Assembly (NCBI GenBank): GCA_046294265.1
Contig: JBKBKC010000001.1
Span: 248,001-312,000, forward strand
Source of the DNA: JBKBKC01 sp046294265
GTDB lineage: Bacteria; Pseudomonadota; Alphaproteobacteria; Rhodobacterales; Rhodobacteraceae
Length of the DNA stretch: 64,000 nt
Direction: 5' to 3'
Of the stretch, positions 1-8,512 are shown in pieces; the stretch's first letter is position 1; each line of letters starts with the position of its first letter. The notes below the pieces were generated by a model. It was not told the origin of the DNA and searched no databases. It worked only from the letters and a program-made list of their open reading frames with translations. Made by a program: the position numbers and the translations under genes.

Positions 1-472
1 CCCCGGTGGTCAGGCCGAGGGCGCCATAGACCTTGCTCATCCACTCCGCGTCGCGCTTGGCCAGATAGTCGTTCACGGTGACGACATGCACGCCCTTGCC
101 CGCCAATGCGTTCAGATAGGCGGGGAAGGTGGCGACCAGCGTCTTTCCCTCACCCGTCTTCATCTCGGCGATATTGCCCTGATGCAGAAAGATGCCGCCC
201 TTCAGCTGCACATCGAAGGCGCGCAGGCCCAGGGCGCGGCGCGCGGCCTCGCGGCAGTTGGCAAAGGCTTCTGGCAGAAGCGCGTCAAGGCTTTCGCCAT
301 TCTTCGCCCGCGCGGCGAACTCCTCGGTCTTTTTCTTGATGCCCTCGTCGGTCAGCGCCTGAAACTCGGCCTCCAGCGCGTTGATCCGCGCCACCAGCGG
401 GCGCACCGATTTCACCTTGCGGTCATTCGGCGTTCCGAAGACCTTTCGCGCGATCGCACCAAAACCCAGCAT
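1..472 (-). CDS. secA: Protein translocase ATPase SecA, N-terminal part (cut by window edge)
   Basis: The minus strand encodes the N-terminus of SecA, the cytoplasmic ATPase that drives preproteins through SecYEG. About 157 residues are visible. They include the start MLGFGAIARKVFG, the helix with the tail KKKTEEFAARAKNGE, and the nucleotide-binding segment with Walker A MKTGEGKT near residue 107, followed by NALAGKGVHVVTVNDYLAKRD, all typical of SecA. Two ATG codons are adjacent (475 and 472). The GGGGAGAG Shine-Dalgarno abuts the first, so the second is the better spaced. The rest of the gene lies before base 1. It is divergent from the exported peptidyl-prolyl isomerase that follows, an order I know from other Rhodobacterales. 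Identification is secure. Confidence 0.95.
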   Translation of the reverse strand, partial: MLGFGAIARKVFGTPNDRKVKSVRPLVARINALEAEFQALTDEGIKKKTEEFAARAKNGESLDALLPEAFANCREAARRALGLRAFDVQLKGGIFLHQGNIAEMKTGEGKTLVATFPAYLNALAGKGVHVVTVNDYLAKRDAEWMSKVYGALGLTTG

Positions 473-685
473 CATCTCTCCCCGGGGTTGCCCCGATCCG
501 TGCCAGGCCGCCCTGACATCATCGTGTGAGCCGCGGGCTTGCCCGCCTTCACCGCCTTCCCTAGAAAAATCGGGAAGGTGCGCGTGGCAACCTGTCCCAC
601 GCGACTTGCGCGATGTAAGGGGCGGGACGGGCCAAGTCAACGTCACGCCGGGGGCGACAGGCCCGGGGATAGGGAGAGCAGGGTC

Positions 686-1522
686 ATGAAACGGGCGATT
701 TTCGGGGCGGCCTTGGCGGCCGCCGTCTTTGGCGGCGCCGGATGGGCCCAGACGGCCGATACCGTGGTCGCCACAGTCAACGGGCGCGACATCACGCTGG
801 GCCACATGATCGTGCTGCGCGAAAAGCTGCCCCCGCAGTATCAGGCGCTGCCCGATGACGTGCTGTTCAAGGGCATTCTGGACCAGCTGGTCCAGCAGTC
901 CGCACTGGAACAGTCGGTCGAGGGGGCCATCCCCGCGCGCGACCGGCTGCAACTGGAAAATGACCGGCGCGGCTATCTCTCGGGTGTGGCCCTGCGCGCG
1001 GTGGTGGGCCGCTCCGTCACCGATGCGGCGCTGCAGGCCGCCTATGAAGCGCGGTTCGCGGATGCCGCCCCGCAGACCGAATACAACGCCGCGCATATTC
1101 TGGTGGACGCGCAGGAAAAGGCCGCGGAACTGAAGGCGCAGATCGACGGCGGCGCCGATTTCGCCGAACTGGCCCGCGCCAATTCCACCGATCCCGGCTC
1201 GGGCCCCCGTGGCGGCGATCTGGGCTGGTTCGGCCTTGGCCAGATGGTCAAGCCCTTCGAGAATGCCGTGGTCGCGCTGCAGCCCGGTCAGGTATCCGAC
1301 CCCGTGCAGTCGCAATTCGGCTGGCACATCGTGCGCCTGAACGAGACGCGGGTCGCCTCGGTGCCCAGCCTCGACGACATGCGCGACGAGCTTGCGGCCG
1401 GCATCGAACGCGAGGTGGTGGATGCCCATATCGACGCGCTGACTGCCGCCGCCACCGTCACCCGCCCCGGAGAGGGGATTGACCCCGCCCTGCTGCGCGA
1501 CCTAACGCTGTTGGACAAGTGA
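686..1522 (+). CDS. Exported PpiC/parvulin-type peptidyl-prolyl cis-trans isomerase
   Basis: A 278-residue periplasmic foldase-type protein. The first ~22 residues (MKRAIFGAALAAAV..., AxA-like site at GWAQ) are a Sec signal peptide. An N-terminal SurA/PrsA-like helical segment follows. The parvulin domain is at about residues 130-230, with the family landmarks AAHILV, FAELARANSTDPGS, GGDLGWF and FGWHIVRL. The catalytic-core residues expected in parvulins (His of the AHILV strand, the GGDLGWF turn, GWH) are present. The start was placed at 686 because it gives the signal peptide directly and has GGGAGAGCAGG just upstream; the open frame extends further back to 539 without a plausible start. 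It probably assists folding of secreted or outer-membrane proteins, which fits its position beside secA. Confidence 0.9.
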   Translation: MKRAIFGAALAAAVFGGAGWAQTADTVVATVNGRDITLGHMIVLREKLPPQYQALPDDVLFKGILDQLVQQSALEQSVEGAIPARDRLQLENDRRGYLSGVALRAVVGRSVTDAALQAAYEARFADAAPQTEYNAAHILVDAQEKAAELKAQIDGGADFAELARANSTDPGSGPRGGDLGWFGLGQMVKPFENAVVALQPGQVSDPVQSQFGWHIVRLNETRVASVPSLDDMRDELAAGIEREVVDAHIDALTAAATVTRPGEGIDPALLRDLTLLDK

Positions 1523-1549
1523 CGGGGTTGTAATCACCCCGAGGTCAGG

Positions 1550-2890
1550 ATGGGGGCGGAGATGGGCAAGACCGACTGGAAGGCCGAGGCGAAGTCGCTG
1601 AAGAAAAAGCTGAAAAAGGCGCTGGAGCCGGTGGCTGAGGCGTTGCTGCCCAAGGCGGCGAAACCGGTCTCACCCCTCGCCCCCGGCGCCTTTCCCGACC
1701 TGCCACCGATTGCGGGGGCGGAATTCGCCGCGATCGAGGCGGGCGTGCGCTATGCCAACCGGCGCGACGTGATGCTGGTGCGGCTGGCCCCCGGCACCAG
1801 CATCGCGGGCGTGTTCACCCGCTCCTCCACCCGCTCGGGCTGTGTGCGCGACTGCCAGACGAAACTGGCGGCCAAGGTGCCTGCGGGGGCCGGGGCGGCC
1901 ATCTTGGTGAACTCGGGCAACTCCAACGCCTTCACCGGGCGCCTGGGGGATGAGGCCGTGGCCGCGATCTGCGCCGCCACGGCCACAACCCTTGGCATCC
2001 CCGAGTCTCGCGTCTTCACCTCCTCAACCGGCGTCATCGGCGAACCCCTGCCGCATGACCGCATCACGGCGCGCATCCCCGACCTCGCCGCCGCCCTGAC
2101 CGAGGACGGCATCGCCATGGCAGCGCAGGCGATCATGACCACCGACACCTTCCCCAAGGGCGCCACCGCCACGGTTGAGGGGGAGGGCGGCCCGATCCAC
2201 ATCGCAGGCATCGCCAAGGGCTCGGGCATGATTGCCCCCGACATGGCCACCATGCTCGTCTACATCTTCACCGACGCCGCCATCCCCCCTGCGACGCTGC
2301 AAAAGATGCTGGCGCGCAACGTCGATGCCACGTTCAACTCGATCACGGTGGACAGCGACACCTCCACCTCCGACACCCTCCTCCTCTGCGCCACGGGCCA
2401 AAGCGCGGCCTCGCCCCCCAAGGGCCGCGTGGCCAAGGCGTTTGAGGCCGCACTGCGCGATGTGATGATGTCCCTGGCGCATCAGGTGGTCCGCGACGGC
2501 GAGGGCGCCACGAAATTCGTGCAGGTTGCGGTCACAGGGGCGGCCTCGGACGCCGATGCCGCGCGCGTGGCCTTCGCCATCGCCAATTCGCCGCTGGTGA
2601 AAACCGCCCTTGCGGGCCAGGATCCCAACTGGGGCCGCATCGTCGCCGCCATCGGCAAATCGGGGGCCGCAGCCGACCGGGACCGCCTGTCGATCCGCTT
2701 CGGCGAACTGACCGTCGCCCGCGACGGCTGGCGCGCGCCCGAATACCGCGAAGAAGACGCCGCCGCTCTGTTCCGCCAGCCCGAGATCAACATCGCGGTG
2801 GACCTTGGCCTTGGCACTGCCAAGCGCACGGTCTGGACCTGCGACCTCACACACCGCTACATCGACATCAACGCCGACTACCGCTCCTGA
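1550..2890 (+). CDS. argJ: Bifunctional glutamate N-acetyltransferase / amino-acid N-acetyltransferase ArgJ
   Basis: ArgJ makes N-acetylglutamate in arginine synthesis, and recycles acetyl groups from N-acetylornithine. The protein is 446 residues and self-cleaving. The conserved autocleavage context GMIAPDMATML is at about residues 226-236, with the Thr after Ala as the expected nucleophile. Other landmarks are VNSGNSNAFTG, TSSTGVIGE and QDPNWGRI. The N-terminus is unusual: about 45 residues rich in Lys and Ala (KSLKKKLKKALEP) precede the normal ArgJ start at SPLAPGAFP. A second in-frame ATG at 1562 has GGAG directly against it; 1550 was kept because GAGGTCAGG is better spaced. It is 27 bases after the isomerase gene and followed by a Nudix gene, a common order in this group. 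Family assignment is certain; the role of the extension is unknown. Confidence 0.96.
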   Translation: MGAEMGKTDWKAEAKSLKKKLKKALEPVAEALLPKAAKPVSPLAPGAFPDLPPIAGAEFAAIEAGVRYANRRDVMLVRLAPGTSIAGVFTRSSTRSGCVRDCQTKLAAKVPAGAGAAILVNSGNSNAFTGRLGDEAVAAICAATATTLGIPESRVFTSSTGVIGEPLPHDRITARIPDLAAALTEDGIAMAAQAIMTTDTFPKGATATVEGEGGPIHIAGIAKGSGMIAPDMATMLVYIFTDAAIPPATLQKMLARNVDATFNSITVDSDTSTSDTLLLCATGQSAASPPKGRVAKAFEAALRDVMMSLAHQVVRDGEGATKFVQVAVTGAASDADAARVAFAIANSPLVKTALAGQDPNWGRIVAAIGKSGAAADRDRLSIRFGELTVARDGWRAPEYREEDAAALFRQPEINIAVDLGLGTAKRTVWTCDLTHRYIDINADYRS

Positions 2891-2892
2891 TG

Positions 2893-2955
2893 TCCCGATG
2901 GTCCAAATATCCCGCAGGGTCCGGGGGCGCGCTGCCCCCGGGGGCCTGCCATGGG
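2893..2955. repeat. GC-rich intergenic palindrome with TCCAAATATCCC motif (half copy of a REP-like element)
   Basis: Between argJ and the Nudix gene, the motif GGTCCAAATATCCCGC is followed by the inverted repeat GGGTCCGGGGGCGCG / CTGCCCCCGGGGGCC. The same parts (TCCAAATACCC and a GGGGGC...GCCCCC hairpin next to a GGTCC box) occur in the larger element at about 17751-17907. I know similar sequences as recurrent intergenic elements of Rhodobacterales genomes. The hairpin could weaken read-through or protect transcript ends. Confidence 0.6.
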
Positions 2956-2963
2956 AACGCCCC

Positions 2964-3362
2964 ATGACGCTTGTTCTGGTCTCCGCCGTGGCCCTGATCG
3001 ACCCCGATGGCCGCGTCCTTCTGGCGCAGCGCCCGCCGGGCAAGTCCATGGCGGGCCTGTGGGAATTCCCCGGCGGCAAGGTCGAGCCGGGCGAGACGCC
3101 CGAGGCCGCGCTTATCCGCGAACTGCACGAGGAATTGGGCATCGAGACTTGGGCCAGCTGCCTTGCCCCCCTTACCTTTGCCAGCCATGCCTATGACGGC
3201 TTCCACCTCTTGATGCCGCTCTTCGCCTGCCGGAAATGGGGTGGAACAGCGATGGCCCGCGAGGGGCAGGGGCTGGCTTGGGTGCGCCCGGAAAAGTTGC
3301 GCGATTACCCGATGCCTGCCGCCGATCTGCCGCTGATCCCGATCCTGCGCGACTGGCTCTGA
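2964..3362 (+). CDS. MutT-like Nudix hydrolase (8-oxo-dGTP diphosphatase type)
   Basis: A 132-residue Nudix protein. The Nudix box runs from GGKVEPGETPEAALIREL to HEELG (about residues 37-59) and matches the GX5EX7REUXEEXGU pattern, with the metal-binding glutamates in place. The upstream segment LLAQRPPGKSMAGLWEFPGG is characteristic of MutT enzymes that hydrolyse 8-oxo-dGTP to the monophosphate and so prevent A:T to C:G transversions. The C-terminal part (GLAWVRPEKLRDYPMPAAD) also fits MutT. The start at 2964 gives the normal family length. It follows argJ in the same direction after a GC-rich palindrome. Substrate is inferred from family resemblance only. Confidence 0.88.
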   Translation: MTLVLVSAVALIDPDGRVLLAQRPPGKSMAGLWEFPGGKVEPGETPEAALIRELHEELGIETWASCLAPLTFASHAYDGFHLLMPLFACRKWGGTAMAREGQGLAWVRPEKLRDYPMPAADLPLIPILRDWL

Positions 3363-3473
3363 CCGCGCTGTTTCCAAGTTGCCCACAAAATTTGCAGGCC
3401 TCCCCGGGATTATGATGGATTTAAGAGATTACTGGGATAACTTGAACCGCATAACAGTTGGGGGACTGTCAGA

Positions 3474-3632
3474 ATGTTGCGCACCATCACTCTGGGAAGC
3501 TGTGTGTCCATTCAGGGAATCGTCGTGGGTCAAAAGCCTGACGGGCGCCTGATGGTGCGTGTCGATCAGCGCGTATTTGTCGGAACGCCCGTCGATCCTG
3601 TCCGGCCACAGACGGCTCAGGCCACCGCCTGA
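3474..3632 (+). CDS. Small conserved-looking protein of unknown function, 52 residues
   Basis: A short open frame starting MLRTITLGSCVSIQG, with a GGGGG Shine-Dalgarno-like run about 9 bases upstream and ending 3 bases before a strong hairpin terminator. The product has no signal peptide or membrane segment. It looks like a single small beta-rich fold (VSIQGIVVGQKPDGRLMVRVD then FVGTPV). I recall short proteins of this kind next to infB in other Rhodobacterales, sometimes mislabelled as IF-2, but cannot confirm homology here. It converges on infB and shares its terminator. Reasons to believe it: its own ribosome site, its own terminator, and codon use like its neighbours. Function is unknown. 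Confidence 0.65.
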   Translation: MLRTITLGSCVSIQGIVVGQKPDGRLMVRVDQRVFVGTPVDPVRPQTAQATA

Positions 3633-3635
3633 CGG

Positions 3636-3664
3636 GGCCGGGCCGCAAGGCGGCCCGGCCTTTG
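3636..3664. terminator. Hairpin terminator between the small gene and infB
   Basis: A perfect 11-bp stem (GGCCGGGCCGC / GCGGCCCGGCC) with a 3-base loop lies 3 bases after the stop codon of the small plus-strand gene. It is followed by TTT only, so it is a strong hairpin with a short U-tract. It is about 18 bases beyond the infB stop on the other strand and probably serves both converging transcripts. Confidence 0.75.
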
Positions 3665-3681
3665 CGCGTTCCTGATGCAGG

Positions 3682-6219
3682 TCACGCCAGCCTGCGCTCA
3701 ACCTCTTCGCGCTCAAAGATCTCGATCACGTCGCCCTTGCGCACATCTTCGTAGCGCTCGAAGGCCATGCCGCATTCCTGGCCCGAGATCACTTCCTTGA
3801 CCTCGTCCTTGAACCGCTTGAGCGTCTTGAGCGTGCCTTCGTGGATCACCACGTCATCGCGCAGCAGGCGCACACCGGCCGAGCGGCGCGCGACGCCTTC
3901 GGTCACAAGGCAGCCCGCCACATTGCCGATCCCGGTGATCTTGAACACCTCCAGGATCTTCGCGTAGCCGATGAAGTTCTCGCGCACCTCGGCCTTCAAC
4001 AGGCCCGAGGCCGCGGCCTTGATATCATCCACCAGGTCGTAGATGATCGAGTAATAGCGCAGTTCCACGCCCTTTTGCTGCGCCGATTGGCGGGCAGAGG
4101 CATTGGCGCGCACGTTGAAGCCGATGATCGGGGCCTTCGACGCCTCGGCCAGACCCACATCGCTATCGGTGATCGCCCCCACACCCGAATGCAGCACGCG
4201 CACGCGCACCTCGTCGTTGCCGACCTTTTCCAGCGCCTGCACGATGGCCTCGGCAGAGCCTTGCACATCGGCCTTGATGAGGATCGGCAGTTCGGCCACC
4301 GACTGGTCGGCCTTGGCCTTGGCCATCAGCTGCTCCAGCGTGGTCGCGGCACCGGCAGCGGCGCGCTTGTCGCGGGCGGCCTTCTCGCGGTAATCCGCAA
4401 TCTCGCGCGCCTGCGCCTCGGTTTCCACCACGTTCAGCGTGTCCCCGGCGGAAGGCGTGCCCGACAGGCCCAGCACCTCGACCGGCGTCGATGGCCCGGC
4501 CTCGTCCACCCGCTCGCCCTTGTCGTTGACCAGTGCGCGGACCTTGCCCCACTGTTCGCCCACGACAAAGATGTCGCCGCGCCGCAGGGTGCCGTGCTGC
4601 ACCAGAACCGTGGCCACTGGCCCCCGGCCCACGTCCAGCTTGGCCTCGATCACGGCCCCCTGGGCCTGACGGTCCGGGTTGGCGCGCAGCTCCAGTATCT
4701 CTGCCTGCAGCGCAATCGCCTCCAGCAGCGTGTCAAGACCCTGGCCCGTTTTGGCCGACACCTCGACATCCTGCACATCGCCCGACATCGCTTCGACCAC
4801 GACCTCGTGCTGCAACAGGTCGGTGCGCACCTTGGTCGGGTTGGCCTCGTGCTTGTCCACCTTGTTGATGGCCACGATCATCGGCACCTTGGCGGCCTTG
4901 GCATGGGCAATCGCTTCGACCGTTTGCGGCATCACCGCGTCATCGGCGGCCACCACCAGCACCACGATATCGGTGACATTGGCGCCGCGCGCGCGCATCG
5001 AGGTAAAGGCCGCGTGGCCCGGCGTGTCGAGGAAGGTCAGCGTCTGGCCCGCATCGGTCGTCACCTGGTAGGCGCCGATATGTTGCGTGATCCCGCCCGC
5101 CTCGCCTGACACCACGTTGGTCTTGCGCAGCGCGTCCAGAAGGCTGGTCTTGCCGTGGTCAACGTGGCCCATGATGGTCACGATGGGCGGGCGCGGGCGC
5201 AGCGCCTCGGCCTTGTCCTGCACCGTGTCGATCACCTGCTCCACATCGGCATCCGACACGCGAACGGAGCGATGGCCGAATTCCTCGATCACCAGTTCGG
5301 CGGTGTCGGCGTCGATGGTCTGGTTCATGGTCACCATCATGCCCATTTTCATGAGCGATTTGACCACATCCGCCGCACGCTCGGCCATGCGGTTGGCCAG
5401 TTCGGACACCACGATGGTTTCGGGCAGCTGCACGTCGCGCACCTGCTTTTCGGCCTTCTGGCCAAAGCCAAGCGCCTTGGCGCGGGCCTTTTCCTGCTTG
5501 CGCTTCATCGCGGCCAGGCTGCGCGTGCGACCGCCTTCGCCGGCAAGCGCCTCGTTCAGCGTCAGCTTGCCGGTGCGGCGGCCCTCGTCTGCTGCCTTGG
5601 CCTTGGCGCCACGCTCACGCTCCGCCTCACGATCGCGGTCGGTCTTGGACCGGGCGGGGGGCAGGCCGGGCTTGGCCCCAGCGGGACCGCGAGGCGCGGA
5701 GTCTTCGGTCTTGGCGGGCGCAGCAGACGCGGAGGCGGGTCTCTTCGCCTCTTCGGCCTTCCGCGCGCGCGCCTCGGCCTCGGCCTTGTCAGCGGCCTCT
5801 TCCTCGGCCTTCAGGCGCTGCGCCATCTCGCGCGCGCGCTCTTCACGCTCTTTGGCCTCGATCTCCTCGCGCTTCCTCGCGCGCTCTTCCTCGCGCTGAC
5901 GATCCTCTTCGGCCCGGCGCAGGGCATCCTCGGCCTCGCGCGCCTTGGCGGCGCGCAAAGCGGCCAGACGCCGCTCCATCTCGGCATCCGAGATGCCGGC
6001 GGGCCGCTTGGTCGGATCGCCCAGATGCGGGGCGGTTGTGATGGCTCCCCCACCGGACACGTTTGTGCCCGCTTTCGTCACCGGCACCACAACGCGCTTG
6101 CGTTTGGTTTCGACAACGACGCTCTTGGTCCGGCCATGGCTGAAGCTTTGCTTCACCTGTCCAGGACGTGAGGCGCCGCCGCCAAGGCCGAGGGGTTTCT
6201 TGCCGTCCGTATCGCTCAT
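3682..6219 (-). CDS. infB: Translation initiation factor IF-2
   Basis: IF-2 brings fMet-tRNA to the 30S subunit and promotes subunit joining with GTP hydrolysis. The protein is 845 residues. A long, highly charged N-terminal region (Glu/Arg/Ala-rich, about residues 75-250) is followed by the IF2_N segment (ETIVVSELANRMAERAADV) and the G domain with G1 GHVDHGKTS near 350, G3 DTPGH near 398 and G4 NKVD near 453. The C-terminal beta-barrel domains follow, with LIKADVQGSAEAI and AGCLVTEG. It is the last gene of the rimP-nusA-ylxR-infB operon. Its start overlaps the end of the ylxR gene by four bases (ATGA), implying translational coupling. Confidence 0.98.
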   Translation of the reverse strand: MSDTDGKKPLGLGGGASRPGQVKQSFSHGRTKSVVVETKRKRVVVPVTKAGTNVSGGGAITTAPHLGDPTKRPAGISDAEMERRLAALRAAKAREAEDALRRAEEDRQREEERARKREEIEAKEREERAREMAQRLKAEEEAADKAEAEARARKAEEAKRPASASAAPAKTEDSAPRGPAGAKPGLPPARSKTDRDREAERERGAKAKAADEGRRTGKLTLNEALAGEGGRTRSLAAMKRKQEKARAKALGFGQKAEKQVRDVQLPETIVVSELANRMAERAADVVKSLMKMGMMVTMNQTIDADTAELVIEEFGHRSVRVSDADVEQVIDTVQDKAEALRPRPPIVTIMGHVDHGKTSLLDALRKTNVVSGEAGGITQHIGAYQVTTDAGQTLTFLDTPGHAAFTSMRARGANVTDIVVLVVAADDAVMPQTVEAIAHAKAAKVPMIVAINKVDKHEANPTKVRTDLLQHEVVVEAMSGDVQDVEVSAKTGQGLDTLLEAIALQAEILELRANPDRQAQGAVIEAKLDVGRGPVATVLVQHGTLRRGDIFVVGEQWGKVRALVNDKGERVDEAGPSTPVEVLGLSGTPSAGDTLNVVETEAQAREIADYREKAARDKRAAAGAATTLEQLMAKAKADQSVAELPILIKADVQGSAEAIVQALEKVGNDEVRVRVLHSGVGAITDSDVGLAEASKAPIIGFNVRANASARQSAQQKGVELRYYSIIYDLVDDIKAAASGLLKAEVRENFIGYAKILEVFKITGIGNVAGCLVTEGVARRSAGVRLLRDDVVIHEGTLKTLKRFKDEVKEVISGQECGMAFERYEDVRKGDVIEIFEREEVERRLA

Positions 6220-6863
6220 GTGGTCTTCGTATCCTTCCCGGCGGTATCTCCGCCGACGGGGCTGCCATGCGCAAATGCACGCACACCGGCCAATCTTGCC
6301 GCTTCCTCTACAACACGCGTGGTGAGTCCGCCAGCCGCAAGCGCGCCGTGTATCGCACGTTCGCGGCCGAAGGACAAACCCATTTCCCCGGCCGTCAAAC
6401 AGCCGATGAACGTGCCTTCACCATCCGGCGGGCGCAGCTTGGTCTTGCCGCGCTCCGACCCGTCGCTGGCCTGTATCAGCACCCGTGCGGTGCCCTTCTC
6501 CAGCCAGTCCTTCACCTTCTCGTAGCCCGTCACGGCATCGCCTGCCTTGCGCGCCATGCTGAGCAGATCCGTCACCCGGCGCGCAAGCTGCGCCTCAACC
6601 AGATCGGACAGGCCCGGGGGCACCACGACCGGCTTGCGCGCCGCTCGGGCGAAAAGCCCCTTGGCGGCCGCCTTGTCGATGGCCGCGCGATCCGCCGCGA
6701 CATAGAGCCCTCGCCCCGGCAACCTGCCCAGAACATCGGGCGCCACCTGCCCCTCGGGCCCGATGCCAAACCGGATCAGGCCCGATTTCGGCTGACTTTC
6801 GCCCGTGACGATGCAGCGCCGCTCGGGCTCATCTTGCAACTTGTCACGTCCGCCTCGGGTCAT
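6216..6863 (-). CDS. YlxR (DUF448) / L7Ae-type RNA-binding protein
   Basis: A 215-residue protein. The N-terminal half (about residues 12-85) is a YlxR/DUF448 domain with the hallmark RRCIVTGE and GRGLYV segments. The C-terminal half (about 95-190) resembles an L7Ae/L30e-type RNA-binding fold (MARKAGDAVTGYEKV, ARVLIQASDGS). This two-domain form is the usual alphaproteobacterial version and sits between nusA and infB. YlxR proteins bind RNA and have been tied to RNase P and transcription control in other bacteria; the role here is inferred. It is 26 bases after nusA and overlaps infB by 4 bases. Confidence 0.9.
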   Translation of the reverse strand: MTRGGRDKLQDEPERRCIVTGESQPKSGLIRFGIGPEGQVAPDVLGRLPGRGLYVAADRAAIDKAAAKGLFARAARKPVVVPPGLSDLVEAQLARRVTDLLSMARKAGDAVTGYEKVKDWLEKGTARVLIQASDGSERGKTKLRPPDGEGTFIGCLTAGEMGLSFGRERAIHGALAAGGLTTRVVEEAARLAGVRAFAHGSPVGGDTAGKDTKTT

Positions 6864-6889
6864 GCTGGGGCCGGGGTCCGGGGCCTCGG

Positions 6890-8497
6890 TCAGGCCCCGG
6901 CCTCCTCTTTGTCCTCGGCGTCGGCGTCGGCCTCGAGTGCGGTGGGATCGACCCAGCCCAGCAGGACGCGCGCGGTCATGACCATATGCTGCGCCTCTTC
7001 CAGGCTGACCTCGAATTTCTCCAGCACGCCCTCGTCCTTCTTGCGCTGGCCGTTCTCGGTGGTCCAGCCGCCGGCCAGCTCCCAGTCGGCGCAGGTGGCA
7101 AAGTCTTCCAGAGTCTTGATGCCGTCCTTCGCCAGCGCCTCCAGCATCTGCGGCGTCAGCCCCTCGAAGTTGATCAGGCTGTCGTCCACACCCAGGGCGC
7201 GGGCGGCTTCCAAAGCCTTGCGGCTCTGTTCCTCCAGGTGTTCGATGGCGCGGGTCTGCAACTCGGACGCCGTGCCCTCATCAAACCCGTCGATGGAGGT
7301 CAGTTCATCCAGCTCGACATAGGCCACCTCTTCCAGATTGGTGAAGCCTTCGGCGACCAGAAGCTGCGCCATCATCTCGTCGATATCGAGCGTGTCCATG
7401 AACAGCTTCGTGCGCTCGGCGAATTCGGCCTGGCGGCGGGCCGATTCGTCGGCCTCGGTCAGAATGTCGATATCAAGGCCGGTCAACTGGCTGGCCAGCC
7501 GCACGTTCTGCCCGCGCCGCCCGATGGCGAGCGAAAGCTGCTCATCCGGCACCACGACCTCGATCTTCGACGCATCCTCGTCGAACACGACCTTGGACAC
7601 TTCGGCCGGTTGCAGCGCGTTCACGAGGAACGTGGCGATGTCGGCGTTCCACGGGATGATGTCGATCTTTTCGCCCTGAAGCTCATTCACCACGGCCTGC
7701 ACGCGGCTGCCGCGCATGCCCACGCAGGCGCCCACGGGGTCAATGGAGTTGTCATAGCTGATGACGGCAATCTTGGCGCGGCTGCCCGGGTCGCGCGCCA
7801 CGGCCTTGATTTCGATGATGCCGTCATAGATTTCCGGGACTTCCATCTTGAACAGCTCGGCCATGAACTGCGGGTCGGTGCGGCTCAGGAACACCTGCGG
7901 CCCCCGCGCCTCGCGCCGCACGTCCTTGATGTAGCAGCGGATGCGGTCGCCGATTCGGTAGGCCTCGCGCCCGATCTTCTCGTTGCGGCGCAGGATGCCT
8001 TCGCCCCGGCCCACATCAACGATGACGTTGCCGTATTCCTCGCGCTTGACCTGGCCGTTGATGATCGTGCCCTTGCGGTCCTGGAATTCCTCGAACTGGC
8101 GATCCCGCTCGGCCTCGCGGACGCGCTGCAACAGCACCTGCTTGCCCGATTGCGCGGCGATGCGGCCAAGATCCACCGGCGGCACCTCGTCCACGATCTC
8201 GTCGCCGACCTTGGGGTCGGCGAGGTAGGTTTTCGCCTGCTTGACGGTCATCTGGGCGTGGTGATTCTCGACCGCGTCATCCTCGACCACGGTGCGGACG
8301 CGAGAGAATTGGGAACGACCGGTCTTGCGATCGATCTTGACCCGGATGTCCATCTCCGCGCCGTAGCGGGATTTGGCCGCGCGGGCCATCGTATCCTCCA
8401 GCGCCTGGATGACCAGCTCGGTGTCGATCATCTTTTCGCGCGCGACCGCCTCGGCGGTTTGCAGCAATTCCAACTGGTTGGCAGAGGTAATGGCCAT
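6890..8497 (-). CDS. nusA: Transcription termination/antitermination factor NusA
   Basis: NusA binds RNA polymerase and modulates pausing, termination and antitermination. The 535-residue product has the N-terminal polymerase-binding domain, an S1 domain (about 135-200, GQVKREEYGNVIVDVGRGEG), and two KH domains (GACVGMRGSRVQAVVNELQGEKIDI; LAIGRRGQNVRLASQLTG). The C-terminal region carries repeated acidic helix-hairpin-helix segments (LLVAEGFTNLEEVAYVELDE; IDGFDEGTASELQTRA). It starts 15 bases after rimP in the same operon and precedes the YlxR gene. Everything expected of the family is present. Confidence 0.98.
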   Translation of the reverse strand: MAITSANQLELLQTAEAVAREKMIDTELVIQALEDTMARAAKSRYGAEMDIRVKIDRKTGRSQFSRVRTVVEDDAVENHHAQMTVKQAKTYLADPKVGDEIVDEVPPVDLGRIAAQSGKQVLLQRVREAERDRQFEEFQDRKGTIINGQVKREEYGNVIVDVGRGEGILRRNEKIGREAYRIGDRIRCYIKDVRREARGPQVFLSRTDPQFMAELFKMEVPEIYDGIIEIKAVARDPGSRAKIAVISYDNSIDPVGACVGMRGSRVQAVVNELQGEKIDIIPWNADIATFLVNALQPAEVSKVVFDEDASKIEVVVPDEQLSLAIGRRGQNVRLASQLTGLDIDILTEADESARRQAEFAERTKLFMDTLDIDEMMAQLLVAEGFTNLEEVAYVELDELTSIDGFDEGTASELQTRAIEHLEEQSRKALEAARALGVDDSLINFEGLTPQMLEALAKDGIKTLEDFATCADWELAGGWTTENGQRKKDEGVLEKFEVSLEEAQHMVMTARVLLGWVDPTALEADADAEDKEEAGA

Positions 8498-8512
8498 GAT
8501 GCCCTCCCGGCG

